Shown: positions 16,548 to 24,975 of the stretch, one piece after another
Numbering within the stretch: position 1 is the first letter of the stretch
Layout: every line of letters begins with the position of its first letter
Assembly (NCBI GenBank): GCA_002505775.1
Contig: DAVY01000009.1
Location: 103,807 to 167,806, forward strand
DNA length: 64,000 nt
DNA from: Euryarchaeota archaeon UBA130
Lineage (GTDB): Archaea; Thermoplasmatota; Poseidoniia; Poseidoniales; Thalassarchaeaceae
Reading direction: 5' to 3'
Position numbers and translations under genes: made by a program
Notes under the pieces: model-generated
What the model saw: the letters and a program-made list of their open reading frames with translations, nothing else
Database searches by the model: none
What the model was told of the DNA's origin: nothing

Positions 16548-17597
16548 ATGGTGATGAAAGCCCTTGGCCTGTTGGGCGGAACCTTTGATAGATTCCATAA
16601 AGGGCATAGAAAATTATTGGAAACTGGGCTCAGCGAGTGCCAGAATCTGGAAATTTGGATGACCTCTGACAATTTAGCTAAGAGTAAGGACCCCCGAATC
16701 GATTCTTGGGATGACAGAAAGGAACTGATTGTCAACTCATTGGTTGGAGATGTCCGAGAAAGGATATCATTTCACGTTCTAGAGGATCTCTATGGCCCAG
16801 CAACTATCAGGGAAGATGTCCAAGCAATTGTCTGCACACCTGAAACTGTGGACAACTGCAAGAAAATCAACTCTCTCCGTTTGGAGAACTCCTTGGCGCC
16901 ATTGCATATCGTCATCGCCGAACATGAGTTGGATTGGATGGGTAGGCCAATTTCCAGCACCAATATTAGGAGGGGAATAATGGACAGGGAAGGATATCCC
17001 TGGCTACATGAGGAAATAGGATTATTTGATCTAATTCTGAACCAAGATGTTGAATTATCCTTGAAGACACCATTCGGGCAACTCGTTGAGGGAGACGAGG
17101 ATGATCCCAAATTGGCTATGAGAGAGGTGTTAAGTAGAATTTCCGACTCTACTGGGCCAATAATTGCGGTTGGCGATGTAACTGTGAAGACCCTTCAAGA
17201 TCTGGGACGTTCAGCTGACATCGCGCTAATTGACGGAATGACCAAGCGTCAGAAGTGGAACGGGTCCTCAGAAATTGATGAGAGGCTCTTTGACTCCGTC
17301 CTCAGATGCTCCAACCCACCAGGCCAGATAACCCCGGACCTGTACAGATGTTGCATTGAGGCAATCTCCAAGTTTGGATACGGTAGAGGTGAAGATAAAT
17401 CTCAATCCACATTGATAGTCATTGATGGTGAAGAAGATCTGGCCCCGCTCATAATCCACCCTTTGACTTCGCTTGGTTCAGTGATTCTGTATGGTCAGCC
17501 TGGAAAGGGAGTGGTCATCAGATATACTGATCTCGATGCAAAAACTAGGTGTAGGAACCTATTGGAATCGATGGATGGAGACTGGTCACAAAGGTAG
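16548..17597 (+). CDS. Fused phosphopantetheine adenylyltransferase / GTP-dependent dephospho-CoA kinase
   Basis: About 349 aa carrying the last two steps of coenzyme A synthesis. Residues 1-160 are an archaeal-type PPAT: nucleotidyl-transferase start KALGLLGGTFDRFHKGH (HxGH at 17-20) and the later ISSTNIRRG loop. Residues about 165-349 are the archaeal GTP-dependent dephospho-CoA kinase (formerly DUF359): TPFGQLVEG, IIAVGDVTVKTL, IALIDGMTKRQKW, NPPGQIT, DGEEDLAPL and ILYGQPGKGVV. The longer open frame from 16479 would run through the structured RNA, so I start at ATG 16548 (ATG 16554 is an alternative). In most archaea the enzymes are separate; the domain order here parallels human COASY although the kinase is unrelated. 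PanB at 57.3 kb serves the same pathway. Confidence 0.93.
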   Translation: MVMKALGLLGGTFDRFHKGHRKLLETGLSECQNLEIWMTSDNLAKSKDPRIDSWDDRKELIVNSLVGDVRERISFHVLEDLYGPATIREDVQAIVCTPETVDNCKKINSLRLENSLAPLHIVIAEHELDWMGRPISSTNIRRGIMDREGYPWLHEEIGLFDLILNQDVELSLKTPFGQLVEGDEDDPKLAMREVLSRISDSTGPIIAVGDVTVKTLQDLGRSADIALIDGMTKRQKWNGSSEIDERLFDSVLRCSNPPGQITPDLYRCCIEAISKFGYGRGEDKSQSTLIVIDGEEDLAPLIIHPLTSLGSVILYGQPGKGVVIRYTDLDAKTRCRNLLESMDGDWSQR

Positions 17598-17661
17598 ATC
17601 GGTTCTTAGATCGCTGAAATACTCTTATTGGCTAAGGCAAATGGTTTAGTTCTGCAAGGTA

Positions 17662-18177
17662 CTAATTTTCTGCTTCTTCGAGAAGTCCTATTCCAACTCC
17701 GAAAGAAACTAGGACTGCAAACACCGAGTAGACTCCGGGATCCACCCATGTATTCTCCATAGCACTCCAAAGGACATAGAATAGCACTCCTATTGCTACT
17801 AACCAACTAGAGACCATTTTTGTCGCTCCTCTGTCAGAAGATAGGAGGCTCTCTGAGATGCAACTTGGGAGCCCAGTCAGCCAGCCGACAAAGCCTGAAT
17901 CATGGATTTTATTCAGGCCCCTTGCCCCGAGCCCGATTAGAAGCAATCCAACAAGTCCGAATAAAGCATCATCCATCACAAATGCCATTTCAGTGGTGGA
18001 AGGGTCCCTGGTCCCACTGAAGAAATCTATCCAAAGTACCTTTTTCCCCTCTGAATAAGCGCCTATGAAAAGGTTAACTATTGTTAGGAAAACTACCCAC
18101 GATCCCAACAAGGCCAAGGCCGCCGACAAGGTCTTACTCGGACGCATCAAGGAACTCATCCACTCTGATTCACTCAT
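17662..18177 (-). CDS. Four-helix membrane protein, unknown
   Basis: A 171-aa protein with about four hydrophobic segments: LSAALALLGSWVVFLTIVNL, ALFGLVGLLLIGLGARGL, SSWLVAIGVLFYVLWSAM, and SVFAVLVSFGVGIGLL. No family signature is recognised. It is co-directional with and downstream of orc1/cdc6 (60 bp gap), but nothing suggests a role in replication. The 64-bp gap to the convergent coaD fusion carries no feature. Confidence 0.7.
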   Translation of the reverse strand: MSESEWMSSLMRPSKTLSAALALLGSWVVFLTIVNLFIGAYSEGKKVLWIDFFSGTRDPSTTEMAFVMDDALFGLVGLLLIGLGARGLNKIHDSGFVGWLTGLPSCISESLLSSDRGATKMVSSWLVAIGVLFYVLWSAMENTWVDPGVYSVFAVLVSFGVGIGLLEEAEN

Positions 18178-18236
18178 GGTACAACGTCCCGGGGACCTAG
18201 GACTTCTGTATAATCATTATCTGAGTGCATGTGGAA

Positions 18237-19475
18237 TCATAATCTGCTTTGGAGAGCATATTTCTCCTCAGATGCCTGGGCCACCAAGGCTTCAGAATCA
18301 CTCAAGGTTGAGATTACATCAATCCCTCTGGGGACAGCGGAATTCACTTGTTTACTTCTACCTCCTCTTCCCTTGCTAACATTTCTGGCCATTATCAGCC
18401 CAAGGGTGTCCAGCTCATTCAGTAGAGAAGATATCCTCCTTGCAGTCAGAGGTTCGACTGAAATTTTCAAACAGGCATCTGAGTAAGTCCTGAATACTTC
18501 TCCCGTGCTGATATTTCTTAGGCCATTCTCCTCATTGAGTTTGATGGTAAATAAAACCAGTTTTTGGTGCAAAGGAAGGGTCCTCAAGACAGGAGTGACC
18601 TGATCGTATTCTAATTGGCTCTGGGCCAATCTTACATGAGGAGGAGAGACCGACTCATGTCCCTCCTGCTCAGCCTTTTGGACGGAGATCCTGAGAAGAT
18701 CCAAGGCCCTTCTAGCATCACCGTGTTCAGATGCTGCCAATGCCGAACATAGCTCTATTACGCCATTTCCGATAGAATCCTGTCGCAAACCTGTCTTGGC
18801 CCTATCTTCTAGAATATCCTGAATCTGAGCGGCCCCGTATGGATGGAATACTAGGTCCTCCTGGCTCAGCCTAGAGCTGACTCTCGGGTCTAGGTGTTGA
18901 GTAAAGTGTAGATCATTACTGATGCCAATTATGCAACACCTTGAAGACTTTAGAACGGTATTGAGATTTGTAAGATTGTAAAGGATACCGTCTCCAGCCC
19001 TTGCCACAAGATTATCAATCTCATCAAGAACGATGATATGGACGCCTCCTTCCCTGTCCATTCTTGTAACCAGGGTGTCCAGAACTCTGTCTGTTGGCCA
19101 TCCAGTAAATGGGATAGGGGCATCTCCCCTGTGGGATAGTTGCGAGGCGATATTTTGTACTACCCTGTACTTAGTGTCTATATTCCTACAATTTATCTCG
19201 TAGCTGAAAACTGGCTCACCCATTTCCTTCCCTTTGTCAAGAAGCTGTGAGAGTACATATCTAGTGACTACAGTTTTTCCTGAACCAGGAACTCCGTAGA
19301 GTAGCATATTCGAAGGGATATGACCGTTCAATGCGTCAACAAGATTCCTAACCAGCGCGTCGACCTCTCCTCCTCTGTGAGGGAGTTTATCAGGCTCGAA
19401 GGCGTGATCGAAAGCCCTCCTATCAATAAACAAGCTCTCCTGTCCAAGAATCTTTTCGAAAATGTTTCTCTCCAT
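18237..19475 (-). CDS. cdc6: Orc1/Cdc6 replication initiator
   Basis: A 412-aa AAA+ ATPase of the archaeal Orc1/Cdc6 family, which binds origins and loads MCM. Walker A GVPGSGKT is at residues 61-68, Walker B IIVLDEIDNL at about 148-156, sensor 1 in CIIGISNDLHF, and the sensor 2/lid region has GDARRALDLLRISVQKAE. The C-terminal third is a winged helix (SLLNELDTLGLIMARNVSKGRGGRSK) for origin DNA binding. Length is typical. The start ATG at 19475 faces a 389-bp AT-rich spacer with short repeats, the usual position of an archaeal origin. It is followed by the 171-aa membrane gene. Confidence 0.96.
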   Translation of the reverse strand: MERNIFEKILGQESLFIDRRAFDHAFEPDKLPHRGGEVDALVRNLVDALNGHIPSNMLLYGVPGSGKTVVTRYVLSQLLDKGKEMGEPVFSYEINCRNIDTKYRVVQNIASQLSHRGDAPIPFTGWPTDRVLDTLVTRMDREGGVHIIVLDEIDNLVARAGDGILYNLTNLNTVLKSSRCCIIGISNDLHFTQHLDPRVSSRLSQEDLVFHPYGAAQIQDILEDRAKTGLRQDSIGNGVIELCSALAASEHGDARRALDLLRISVQKAEQEGHESVSPPHVRLAQSQLEYDQVTPVLRTLPLHQKLVLFTIKLNEENGLRNISTGEVFRTYSDACLKISVEPLTARRISSLLNELDTLGLIMARNVSKGRGGRSKQVNSAVPRGIDVISTLSDSEALVAQASEEKYALQSRL

Positions 19476-19864
19476 TTTCTAACACTCCTTGCACATGTCG
19501 TCGAACTACTCTCCTACTCCCCATCTGAGTGGTTGAATAGCCAACGCGGATTGACAGCGAACAAGCTCCAGATAATAAGCCTCTCTGAAGAATCAGTAAC
19601 TCAAGTAAGTTTACAACAGTAAATTGCATTCAAGTTTACTTTCTACATCAGTAATTTTTTTTGTCCTGTAAACAACTTTCAGTATCTCGTTTTTACATTT
19701 TTTTATCTGGTGCAAATATCTCACTGTAAAAGAAAATATCCATCAACATAATATGATAAAATAGTCAATCATGGAGTATGAATGATATTCAATTTTTTTA
19801 ACTCGAATGATCTAGAATGTTATATCATCCGAATTATTTTGACGAGATGAGGTATATATGCATG
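19476..19864. other. Candidate replication origin (oriC) next to cdc6
   Basis: A 389-bp gene-free spacer upstream of cdc6. The part from about 19600 to 19864 is strikingly AT-rich with T runs (TTTTTTTT near 19655, TTTTTTT near 19698, 19794 and 19868). Short repeats cluster at its cdc6-proximal side: AAGTTTAC at 19607-19614 and 19632-19639, TTTAC-AACA-GTAAA at 19610-19623 (inverted), and GTAAAC at 19668-19673. Archaeal origins are usually beside cdc6 and combine initiator-binding repeats with an unwinding element, so this is a good candidate. The repeats are shorter than the classical ORB element and I do not see its G-rich tail. Confidence 0.6.
19607..19673. repeat. Short GTTTAC/GTAAAC repeat cluster in the cdc6 spacer
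   Basis: AAGTTTAC occurs twice (19607-19614, 19632-19639) in direct orientation 25 bp apart, GTAAA/GTAAAC occurs inverted at 19619-19623 and 19668-19673, and TTTAC-AACA-GTAAA is a perfect dyad at 19610-19623. They could be initiator-binding sites or cdc6 promoter operators. AT-richness makes chance matches possible. Confidence 0.45.
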
Positions 19865-20704
19865 TTATTTTTTTGATTTTTTATTTATAATTTGAAATGA
19901 CCCGTCATCAAATATTTGAAGCGCGTCAAAATCTTCAAGCTGGTAAATTTTCTCTGGCAACGCGGGCATCTGGAAACCCTCTTGACGACCCCTCGCAGAA
20001 GAGTAGTTGTGAGTCACGAGAATTTTCGCATGGGGATTCCTTTCTGAGAGTTTGACCACATCCGAGGGACGGTGATGATGAGGAAAATCCCCAATATCAG
20101 GAACCCCCATCTCCACTATGATAACGTCGGCATCCGGGGCTCTCCGATCTATCTCCGAACATGGCCCGGAATCCCCACAATGAAGGATACTAAATCCGCT
20201 GGAATGTATAAGCTCGTATCCATGAGGGTCAGTTTCTGGATTGTGATTGACAGGGAATCTAATGAACCTCCAACCTGTATCTCCAATGAGCCCATTTTCC
20301 TCTTCATTCCAATCAACCATCGAGTCCAGCGAATCCAAACTCCCGGGGAAGCCCGTTTCACACAAACCATGAAGGATTTTTCTCCCACCTGGACGAAGAT
20401 AGACATCCAGCCCCACCTTCGAGTCTCTATTAGTCACGTATTTCCTTTCCAGAAGGAAAAAGGGGAATCCGAAAATGTGATCCCCGTGCCAGTGAGTGAA
20501 CAACAGATGACGAATGTCTCCACTCGAATGCCCCGTTCTCTTTAGCTGAGTGATAACTGTCGGAGGGGCGTCAATTAGGATTTTGCCATCGATCAGGGCC
20601 AGTGCATGCATCCTCCCATGTGGGGAGAAGGCATTGCCAGTTCCCAGGAAATCAACTCTCGGCATGGGCCTGCGAAAGAGACCAATGACTTGACCCCATC
20701 GCAA
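19865..20704 (-). CDS. Metallo-beta-lactamase-fold hydrolase, RNase Z/PhnP-like
   Basis: A 279-aa MBL-fold protein. It has FLGTGNAFSPHGRMHALALIDGKILIDAPP, then the metal-binding HWHGDH (residues 71-76 from the long start), FPVNHNPE, a fourth-ligand region ILHCGDSGPC, and a late His in ILVTHNYSS. The pattern resembles tRNase Z, PhnP and related phosphodiesterases; the exosite arm of true RNase Z is not obvious. The long frame adds 13 residues before MPRVDFLGTG, so ATG at 20665 may be the start. It lies on the other side of the candidate origin from cdc6. Substrate unknown. Confidence 0.82.
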   Translation of the reverse strand: MRWGQVIGLFRRPMPRVDFLGTGNAFSPHGRMHALALIDGKILIDAPPTVITQLKRTGHSSGDIRHLLFTHWHGDHIFGFPFFLLERKYVTNRDSKVGLDVYLRPGGRKILHGLCETGFPGSLDSLDSMVDWNEEENGLIGDTGWRFIRFPVNHNPETDPHGYELIHSSGFSILHCGDSGPCSEIDRRAPDADVIIVEMGVPDIGDFPHHHRPSDVVKLSERNPHAKILVTHNYSSARGRQEGFQMPALPEKIYQLEDFDALQIFDDGSFQIINKKSKK

Positions 20705-20775
20705 TTATTGCTATTCTTTGAGAACTCCCATTACATTTATTCATAAACGAGGGATTTCCCGAGGGACTGAGAGAT

Positions 20776-22605
20776 ATGTCGAGTCAACCCCGTTCCATCC
20801 TCATATTATATGGTTCACAGTCAGGAAACTCAGAGGAGCTTGCTGAACAGGCGGGTAAGGCCTGTTCTGCTCAAGGACTTAATCCCTCAGTCAAAGCCAT
20901 GGACGAAATTCAAATCACAGACCTTAGCTCCCAGAAGAGGGTCTTGGTATGCTGTAGCACTTGGGGGGACGGCGAACAACCAGATAACGCGGAAGATCTT
21001 TGGGAAGCTGCCAACAGTGGAGCGATATCCAGCCTCAAGGGTCTGAACTTCTCCGTTCTTGCATTAGGAGATACATCTTACGACCTTTTCTGCGAATCCG
21101 GCAAAGAGTGGGATGCATGGTTCGAAAAAATGGGTGCTAACAGGGTTCATCAACGAGTTGACTGTGATGTAGATTTTGAAGGACCCGCCGCGGAATGGAC
21201 CGCTGCAGTCATTCCACTAATGGTCGCAATAGAAGACGATCCAGATGCAATGGACGAAGATTCCTCCTCAACTTCCGCAACCGAGGTTACAGTGGCTTCA
21301 ATGGAAATCCCAACCAAGACCGAGAAGTCACAATGGAACGCTAAGAATCCATACTCGACGAAAATCACCCAGAATTATGTATTAAACGGAGAAGGGTCCG
21401 GAAAAGAGACAAGACACATCGTCTTCGAACTTGGGGACTCTGGATTAAATTACAAAGCAGGGGATGCTCTCGGTGTCATCCCTAGATGCCCCCCAGAGGT
21501 TGTGGCCGAAATCCTCTCGATAACGGCCCTAACAGGTGAAGAAATAGTTGAGACATATGCGGGAGAGTGCACATTGCAAGAGGCACTAATGGACAAGTAT
21601 GAAGTCCACAGAGTTTCCAAGAAATGGATCGAGTCTCTAGGCCCCAGGCTAGTATCATCCTCCTCCAGTATCGAGATTAAGATTGTTAGTAGAAAGAGAA
21701 CCTCCTCCAGAGATGGAACGCTCTTGGTCGAGTGGAAGGGCTCGGGCGAGGGAGATGATCTGCCCGAGAGATATGTGGAAATTGGCATGCCCTCCAATCC
21801 ATCCGAAGCTCTCTGGAATGAACTAACATCCGATTCCAAAGCGATGGAAGACTACATGTGGTCCCGTGATTACGTTGATGCACTTTCGGACTTTGGTCAT
21901 ATAGGATTCAGCGCTCAACAATTAATTGAAGGAATGGATCGATTGAAGCCTAGGCTTTACTCCATTGCCAGCAGTCCTGACCATGAGCCCGGGACCGTTC
22001 ATTTGACCGTTGGAATTGTCAGGTACAATCATCATGAAAGGGACAAGACTGGACTCTGCACAGGTTTCCTAGCCGACAGATGTCAAGTCGATGAAACTGA
22101 TATTGGGGTATTCATGTCTCCAACCAGATCATTCGTGCTTCCCTCCGATGGCTCCGTGGATGCGATCATGGTCGGACCGGGAACGGGAATTGCTCCTTTC
22201 AGGGCATTCCTTCAGCAAAGAGACATTAACGGAGACACAGGTAGAAACTGGCTCTTCTTCGGAGATTGGACTGAAGAAGGGGAGTATTATTATCGAGACG
22301 AAATGGAGTCTTGGAAAGAAAGAGGAGTCTTGGACAAGCATGACCTTGCTTGGTCCAGACAGGGATCAGAAAAGGTGTACGTCCAGCACCTGATGAAGAA
22401 GAATGGGGAAGAGATTTGGAAATGGATTGATGGTGGAGGTTATTTCTATGTCTGTGGAGATAAGAATTACATGGCGAAAGACGTACACACAACACTCATT
22501 GAGATATGCTCAGAGTTCGGTTCAATGACTCCAGATGAAGCAAAGGATTTCGTCGAAACCAAGCTAATGAAAACAGAGAAGAGATATCTAAGAGATGTCT
22601 ACTGA
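20776..22605 (+). CDS. cysJ: CysJ-like diflavin NADPH reductase
   Basis: A 609-aa protein with the diflavin reductase layout. Residues about 7-150 are a flavodoxin domain (LILYGSQSGNSEELAEQAG, CCSTWGDGEQPDNAEDLW, LGDTSYDLFCESGKEWD) binding FMN. An acidic and Ser/Thr-rich linker (about 155-185) follows. Residues about 190-609 are a ferredoxin-NADP reductase-like module with FAD contact RLYSIASSP, the AGDALGVIPR connecting region, NADPH motif GPGTGIAPFRAFL and C-terminal RYLRDVY, which matches sulfite reductase flavoprotein alpha subunits. It would pass electrons from NADPH to a partner. No sulfite reductase hemoprotein is adjacent, so the partner could instead be another oxygenase or reductase. 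Confidence 0.9.
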   Translation: MSSQPRSILILYGSQSGNSEELAEQAGKACSAQGLNPSVKAMDEIQITDLSSQKRVLVCCSTWGDGEQPDNAEDLWEAANSGAISSLKGLNFSVLALGDTSYDLFCESGKEWDAWFEKMGANRVHQRVDCDVDFEGPAAEWTAAVIPLMVAIEDDPDAMDEDSSSTSATEVTVASMEIPTKTEKSQWNAKNPYSTKITQNYVLNGEGSGKETRHIVFELGDSGLNYKAGDALGVIPRCPPEVVAEILSITALTGEEIVETYAGECTLQEALMDKYEVHRVSKKWIESLGPRLVSSSSSIEIKIVSRKRTSSRDGTLLVEWKGSGEGDDLPERYVEIGMPSNPSEALWNELTSDSKAMEDYMWSRDYVDALSDFGHIGFSAQQLIEGMDRLKPRLYSIASSPDHEPGTVHLTVGIVRYNHHERDKTGLCTGFLADRCQVDETDIGVFMSPTRSFVLPSDGSVDAIMVGPGTGIAPFRAFLQQRDINGDTGRNWLFFGDWTEEGEYYYRDEMESWKERGVLDKHDLAWSRQGSEKVYVQHLMKKNGEEIWKWIDGGGYFYVCGDKNYMAKDVHTTLIEICSEFGSMTPDEAKDFVETKLMKTEKRYLRDVY

Positions 22606-22667
22606 TGCGTTGTTATGCAATCATTCTTCCGATTCAATCATAGGTCCCCCTTATCACCGTCGCCCTG

Positions 22668-24011
22668 ATGTTTAGGAGGGTACTCATCGCAAACAGGGGA
22701 GAGATAGCCCTCAGAATTCTTCGCTCCCTTAGGGTAATGGGAGTCGAAGTAGTTACCATCCACGGTAAGGAAGATCGACTGTCGCTTCCAGTTAGACTTG
22801 CTGATGAGTCAGTATATATCCCTCGCTCAGATCCACTCGCATCTTACCTCGATATCGAGGCAATCGTAGCCGCGGCAAAGGAAGTGGGTGCGGACGCTGT
22901 TCACCCGGGATATGGTTTCCTCGCAGAGAACCCTATTTTCGCGGAAAGGTTGGAAGAAGAGGGAATCACATTCATAGGCCCTAGTCCGGATGTTCTACGT
23001 TTACTCGGAGATAAGATTGCTGCTAGAGACGCCATGGTAAAATCTGGAATTCCAGTTGCCAGGGGGTCGGACGGCCCGGTGTCCGATCCAGAGGAAGCGG
23101 CCATCCAGGCCGCAGAGATTGGCTACCCTGTGATAATCAAAGCCTCAGCAGGCGGAGGGGGGATTGGAATGCAGGTGGTGGAGTCTCCTGCTGACTTCGA
23201 CAAAGCATTGAGAATTTGTCAAGGCAGAGCAAAATCCGCCTTTGGAGATGACAGAGTTTTTCTCGAGAAATTCATTCAGGGAGCACAACACATAGAATTT
23301 CAAGTAATTGGAGATGGTGAGCGGGCAATTCACCTAGGAGAAAGATTCTGCTCTATCCAGAGAAGACATCAAAAGATTCTGGAAGAAGGGCCTTGGCTGT
23401 CAGAGGAAGTCAGGGCTGACCTAGGCTCCAAAGTAGTTGAAGGGGCCAAGGCAGTGGGATACAAGGGACTGGCAACATTTGAATTCCTAAGGGACTCAAA
23501 TGGTGATTTTTACTTCCTTGAAGTAAATCCTAGGGTACAGGTCGAACACACCGTAACTGAGATGATTACAGGTACAGATCTAGTATCGATGGGAATCAGA
23601 GTGGCTGCTGGGGAAGGAATACCATTGAAGCAAGATGAAATACGAATCAGTGGCCATGCAATCCAGACTAGGATCAATGCAGAGAACCCAAGGACCCTTT
23701 CGCCCTCCCCCGGAAGACTTTGGGAGTGTCATTGGCCTAGCGGACCAGGCGTAAGAGTAGACTCCCATGCCCACACCGGGTATGATATGCCAGCTTCCTT
23801 CGACTCATTGTTAGCGAAAATAATAGTATGGTCACCCAGCAGGGCCGAGGCCATCTCGAGGATGAAAGCAGCTTTGGATGAGACCATGTTGCTAGGGGTG
23901 GATACCCTTATACCGCTACACAAAGCAATCCTGGAAAATGAAGATTTTCTTTCAGGAGATATCACAATAAGATTTCTGGAAGAGCACCCAAACCTCCTCG
24001 GAGGCGAGTGA
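22668..24011 (+). CDS. accC: Biotin carboxylase subunit of acyl-CoA carboxylase
   Basis: A 447-aa ATP-grasp enzyme that carboxylates biotin on a carrier protein. Motifs: RRVLIANRGEIALRILRSLRVMG, DAVHPGYGFLAENPIFAERLE, the glycine-rich ATP loop KASAGGGGIGMQVV, SIQRRHQKILEE, and FLEVNPRVQVEHTVTEMITGTDLV. Length equals stand-alone AccC; there is no fused biotin carrier or carboxyltransferase. In archaea it could serve acetyl/propionyl-CoA carboxylase, which would feed methylmalonyl-CoA metabolism; no partner genes are in the window. The PfkB-family gene follows within 8 bp of its stop. Confidence 0.95.
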   Translation: MFRRVLIANRGEIALRILRSLRVMGVEVVTIHGKEDRLSLPVRLADESVYIPRSDPLASYLDIEAIVAAAKEVGADAVHPGYGFLAENPIFAERLEEEGITFIGPSPDVLRLLGDKIAARDAMVKSGIPVARGSDGPVSDPEEAAIQAAEIGYPVIIKASAGGGGIGMQVVESPADFDKALRICQGRAKSAFGDDRVFLEKFIQGAQHIEFQVIGDGERAIHLGERFCSIQRRHQKILEEGPWLSEEVRADLGSKVVEGAKAVGYKGLATFEFLRDSNGDFYFLEVNPRVQVEHTVTEMITGTDLVSMGIRVAAGEGIPLKQDEIRISGHAIQTRINAENPRTLSPSPGRLWECHWPSGPGVRVDSHAHTGYDMPASFDSLLAKIIVWSPSRAEAISRMKAALDETMLLGVDTLIPLHKAILENEDFLSGDITIRFLEEHPNLLGGE

Positions 24012-24018
24012 CTTGGAG

Positions 24019-24975
24019 ATGGTAATAGTTGGAACCATCGCACATGATGACATCGAGACCCCCTCGGAGAAAGCAAACGGAATCCTTGGTGGCTCTGCCC
24101 CTCATTCTGGACTGGCGGCCTCATTCCACCTCAGGCCCCCTCCGGGACACCCCCCTAGAATTGGGATAGTCAGTGTTGTAGGTCAGGATTTCTCGACATA
24201 TCACCAGATGGTATTAGAAGACGCAGGCCTGAACCTCGCAGGCGTAGCACTTAGTGAGGGAGAAACCCCTCGGAGGTATCTGAAATACGATTCAGAAATG
24301 GCCATAATGGGTTTGCCCAGAACAGAACCTAATGTTTTAGATGGCTTCTCCCCATTTTTGCCACAGGCATGGACCAGTCCTGAAGTTCTCCTATGTGCAG
24401 ATTCAAATCCAAGCATCCAGCTTGAGGCTCTAAATCAATCATCTGGATCTAGAATCAATGCATTGGATACTAGCAAGATTTGGATCGAAGAAGAATTTGT
24501 GAATTTATCTAATGCGATGAGATTGTCTGATATCGTCATACTCGACGAGGATGAAGCTAACCTTATTTCGGGAGAGAAGGTTCTGACTCAATCAATTTCT
24601 TCCATCATTTCCGGAGAGTCATTACATGGAGGCATCGCCGCAGGAAAGGGCCCTAGAAGCCTGATCGTGAAGAGAGGAAGTAGTGGGGTCTTGGCCAATC
24701 TTCCCTGTGGGACAATCGCGCTTCCGGCTTACCCCATGGAGAACCCAATAGATCCTACTGGATTCGGAGATACATTCGCAGGAGCATTATTCTCTTCCCT
24801 TGTGGGGCACGAATCTCCGCTGAATGATGTTGAGGTAATGAGGAAATCCATAGTTCATGCATCGGTTTCTGCTTCATATTGTTCAGAGGGAATAGGAACC
24901 AAGGGAGTCAGATCCCTGGGAAGAGGGAAATATCATGCTAGAGCAGATAGGTATAGAAGGATAGTCGGGATATAG
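24019..24975 (+). CDS. PfkB-family sugar/nucleoside kinase
   Basis: A roughly 318-aa ribokinase-superfamily protein. The PfkB active-site signature is DPTGFGDTFAGALFSSL, with the catalytic Asp in GFGDTF; the N-terminal substrate lid has GGSAPHSGLAASFHL and IGIVSVVGQDF, and the mid-region DIVILDEDEANLISG is also typical. It phosphorylates a hydroxyl of a sugar or nucleoside using ATP; specificity is not readable. ATG 24019 is chosen over the TTG at 24013. It is probably co-transcribed with accC (8-bp spacing). Its stop touches that of the convergent 555-aa gene. Confidence 0.88.
   Translation: MVIVGTIAHDDIETPSEKANGILGGSAPHSGLAASFHLRPPPGHPPRIGIVSVVGQDFSTYHQMVLEDAGLNLAGVALSEGETPRRYLKYDSEMAIMGLPRTEPNVLDGFSPFLPQAWTSPEVLLCADSNPSIQLEALNQSSGSRINALDTSKIWIEEEFVNLSNAMRLSDIVILDEDEANLISGEKVLTQSISSIISGESLHGGIAAGKGPRSLIVKRGSSGVLANLPCGTIALPAYPMENPIDPTGFGDTFAGALFSSLVGHESPLNDVEVMRKSIVHASVSASYCSEGIGTKGVRSLGRGKYHARADRYRRIVGI

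Noticed and set aside
20072..20545. 157-aa plus-strand ORF
   Set aside because: Antisense to the MBL hydrolase containing HWHGDH; no motifs of its own.
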